Of a stretch of DNA of 64,000 bases, positions 62,087-64,000 are shown piece by piece (the first letter of the stretch is position 1; the number at the start of each line of letters is the position of its first letter). The notes under the pieces were generated by a model that had not been told where the DNA came from, searched no databases, and saw only the letters and a program-made list of their open reading frames with translations. Both the position numbers and the translations under genes were made by a program. Source of the DNA: Siccirubricoccus phaeus (GTDB lineage: Bacteria; Pseudomonadota; Alphaproteobacteria; Acetobacterales; Acetobacteraceae); NCBI RefSeq assembly GCF_008360935.1, contig NZ_SRXO01000013.1, positions 1-64,000 on the forward strand. The letters run 5' to 3'.

Positions 62087-63180
62087 CGCGCCGGCTGCGC
62101 CGCCTGCTCATCGCCTTTCCCTCCGCCGGGCTGGGCGGGGCGGAGCTGCAGACCGCCATGCTGGCCGAGGACCTGGCCGAGGCGGGCATGGAACTGGCCC
62201 TGGCCATCGACCCGGCGCTGCTGCCGCGCTTCGCCCGGATGGTCGGCCCCCGCCTCGCCCCCCTGTTGCACCCGGCGGAGATCGCCTGGCGCGGCGAGCG
62301 CGGCGCCGGCGAGAACATCGCTCGCCAGGCGCGGGAGGCGGCGCTGCTGCGCGACCTGCTCCGCCCCGATGCGGTGCTGCTGCCGCTGCCCTGGCCGAGC
62401 CATGGCCTCGGGCTGCTGCATGGCTTCGCCGGCCTGCCCCTGCTGGCCGTCGCCCATCTGGCGCCGGAGGCCCTGCCGCACGAGGAGGAAGCCGCCGCCC
62501 GCGCCGCGCCGCCGGCGCAATTCGTCGCCGTGGCGGCCCCCACCGCCGCCCGCCTCGCCCGTGCCTTCGGCCTGCCGGTGGCGGCGGTGACGGTCATCCC
62601 CAACGGCGTCCCGGTCCCGCCGGACAGCCCCGCCGCCCGCCGCGCCGCCCGCGCCGCCAAGCGCGCCATGCTCGAACTGCCGGATACGGCGAAGCTGCTG
62701 CTCTTCGCCGGCCGGCTGGACCCGGCCAAGGGGGCCGACCTGCTGCCCGGCATCGCCCAGGCCCTGCGCGGCCGCGCCAGCCTAGCCGTGGCCGGGCAGG
62801 GCGGGTTGCGCCCCGCCCTGCAGGGCCAGGGCCTCTGGCTGCTCGGCCAAGTGCCGGATGTGCCGGACTGGCTGCTGGCCGCCGATGCGCTGCTGCTCCC
62901 CTCCCGCCACGAGGGCTGCCCGCTGGTCTTCCTGGAAGCCGCCGCGCGGCATTGCCCGGTCATTGCCACCGAAGCGGCGCTGGAAGCCTTCCCGGAGCCC
63001 GCAACCCTCGCCGCCCTTTCCCGCGGCCCCGGCATCGCCCGGCTGGCGGCCCTGGCTGTCGAGGCGCTGGACCGCCCCGACCCGGCCCGGATCGCCGCCG
63101 CCCACCGCCTGGCCTGCCGGCAGGACCGCGCTGCCATGCTCGGCCAGTATCGCGCGCGGCTGCGCGCGCTCATCGCTTGA
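62083..63180 (+). CDS. GT4-type glycosyltransferase
   Basis: A 365-residue GT-B fold transferase. LGGAELQTAMLAEDLAEAG starts the acceptor domain. VIPNGVPVP begins the donor domain, which continues with LLLFAGRLDPAKGADLLPGIA and the SRHEGCPLVFLEAAA nucleotide-sugar motif (about 271-285). Probably adds a sugar to a surface glycan. Its ATG overlaps rsmD (ATGA); a second glycosyltransferase follows. Confidence 0.87.
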   Translation: MTRRLRRLLIAFPSAGLGGAELQTAMLAEDLAEAGMELALAIDPALLPRFARMVGPRLAPLLHPAEIAWRGERGAGENIARQAREAALLRDLLRPDAVLLPLPWPSHGLGLLHGFAGLPLLAVAHLAPEALPHEEEAAARAAPPAQFVAVAAPTAARLARAFGLPVAAVTVIPNGVPVPPDSPAARRAARAAKRAMLELPDTAKLLLFAGRLDPAKGADLLPGIAQALRGRASLAVAGQGGLRPALQGQGLWLLGQVPDVPDWLLAADALLLPSRHEGCPLVFLEAAARHCPVIATEAALEAFPEPATLAALSRGPGIARLAALAVEALDRPDPARIAAAHRLACRQDRAAMLGQYRARLRALIA

Positions 63181-63251
63181 TCGGCGCGTGATGCCGGTGC
63201 ATTCCAGCCCGCGATGTTGCGGCCACGAGACAGGCAGAATGCACGCTGAAA

Positions 63252-64000
63252 ATGCAGGCTGAAGTCGCCGTCATCATCCCCGCCTACCGGCAGCCGGCGC
63301 TGCTGGCCGAGGCGATGCTGTCCGTCCTCACGCAGGAGGGCGCACCGGAAACCGCCCTGGTGGTGGTGGATGATGGCTGCCCCTTCGCGGCGACGCGCCG
63401 CACCGTGGCGGAGCTGGCGGCGCTGCATCCCGGCCGGGTGCACCTGCTGCGGCAGCGCAACCAGGGGCTCTCCGCCGCGCGCAATGCCGGCATCGAATTC
63501 GCCCTCGCCGCCTTCCCCGACTGCCGCGCCCTCTATTTCCTCGATGCCGACAACCGGCTGCTGCCGCGCTTCCTCGGCCGCGCCATGGCGGCGCTGGCGG
63601 CGGCGGCGCCCGAGGTGGGGTGGATCTACCCGGATATCGACGAATTCGGCGGCCGGGAGAATTGGGGGCTGCCCGGGGAATTCTCCCTGCTCCAGCTCCT
63701 GCTGACCAATTACTGCGAGGCCGGCAGCCTGGTGCGGCAGGCGCTCTTCGCTGCCGGGCTGCGCTTCGACACTGCCATGCGCCAAGGCTTCGAGGATTGG
63801 GATTTTTGGCTCGCCGCCGCGGCGCGGGGCTGGCGCGGGCAGCATCTGCCGGCCTCCGGCTTCCTCTACCGCCGCCGGCCGGAGAGCATGCTGGCGGCCT
63901 CGGAGCGCATCCGCCCGCTGCTGCTGGGCGAGCTGTACCGCAAGCATGCGCCGCTGCTGGCGCCGCGGCGCCTGCTGGCGCTGGAGGCGGCGGAGGCGCC
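63252..64000 (+). CDS. GT2-family glycosyltransferase (cut by window end)
   Basis: The frame is open from ATG 63252 to the last base, 249 codons visible. AVIIPAYRQPALLAEAMLSVLTQ, VVVDDG, NQGLSAARNAGIEFA and FLDADN form the family 2 nucleotide-sugar and metal site; FEDWDFWLAAAARG supplies the catalytic acidic ED. The rest lies beyond the window. Paired with the upstream GT4 gene in a glycan cluster. Confidence 0.87.
   Translation, partial: MQAEVAVIIPAYRQPALLAEAMLSVLTQEGAPETALVVVDDGCPFAATRRTVAELAALHPGRVHLLRQRNQGLSAARNAGIEFALAAFPDCRALYFLDADNRLLPRFLGRAMAALAAAAPEVGWIYPDIDEFGGRENWGLPGEFSLLQLLLTNYCEAGSLVRQALFAAGLRFDTAMRQGFEDWDFWLAAAARGWRGQHLPASGFLYRRRPESMLAASERIRPLLLGELYRKHAPLLAPRRLLALEAAEA

Overview
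The window is a high-GC alphaproteobacterial chromosome segment, most likely from the Acetobacteraceae (Roseomonas-like). This is inferred from very high GC, the order folK / rpoZ / single bifunctional rel / acpS, several orphan TctC (Bug) receptors, a DUF2852 protein, a form II CoxL, and GC-rich palindromes between genes. No rRNA, tRNA, CRISPR, integrase or transposase gene was recognised, so the setting looks like ordinary chromosome with accessory transport islands.

Layout. 0.1-6 kb: VapC-type PIN protein, mtnA, and a YdeP-like molybdopterin oxidoreductase followed by a diheme cytochrome c, divergent from fdhD. 6-10 kb: signalling block with a receiver protein, a 49-codon ORF, a decayed cheB and a hybrid PAS histidine kinase. 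10-13.4 kb: orphan TctC receptor, MetE-like methyltransferase, family-5 uracil-DNA glycosylase. 13.4-18.8 kb: NYN protein, folK, rpoZ, rel, acpS, SDR. 19.2-23 kb: HupE/UreJ, FrnE-type DsbA, GST, pobA. 23.1-26.6 kb: cell-surface polysaccharide genes (GT2, polyprenyl glycosylphosphotransferase, GtrA).

26.8-45.5 kb is the most unusual part. Nine consecutive paralogous family-5 solute-binding proteins (524-533 aa, nearly all with twin-arginine leaders) precede one DppBCDF-type ABC transporter (two permeases, two ATPases). All genes are on the + strand, mostly with tiny gaps. By the motif around residue 255 the receptors fall into two subclasses, with four class B members (3-6) nested between class A members (1-2 and 7-9). 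This looks like a receptor bank feeding one importer. It is followed by a small membrane protein, a CODH-like molybdenum hydroxylase (coxS-coxL-coxM) and a second TctC receptor 7 bases after coxM. A catabolic-looking set follows (TauD-like dioxygenase, HpxZ/AtzH-like protein, DadA-like FAD oxidase).

54.5-64 kb: a double cold-shock-domain protein with an Arg/Gly-rich repeat linker and a clear intrinsic terminator, a small secreted protein, an Asp/Glu racemase-family protein, a third TctC receptor, DUF2852 protein plus TetR regulator with a candidate operator, tadA, a PuuD-like hydrolase, an RluB-like pseudouridine synthase, rsmD carrying an in-frame repeat insertion, and two glycosyltransferases, the last cut by the window end.

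Repeats. Intergenic regions carry several palindromic families. One shares the ends CTAGAGC...GCTCTAG in otherwise unrelated modules, and a 106-bp member occurs in opposite orientation at 12.6 and 19.1 kb, flanking the folK-rpoZ-rel-acpS block. A 53-bp unit in three tandem copies supplies the stop codons of two convergent genes. All functional names rest on motif recognition by eye; no database search was possible.
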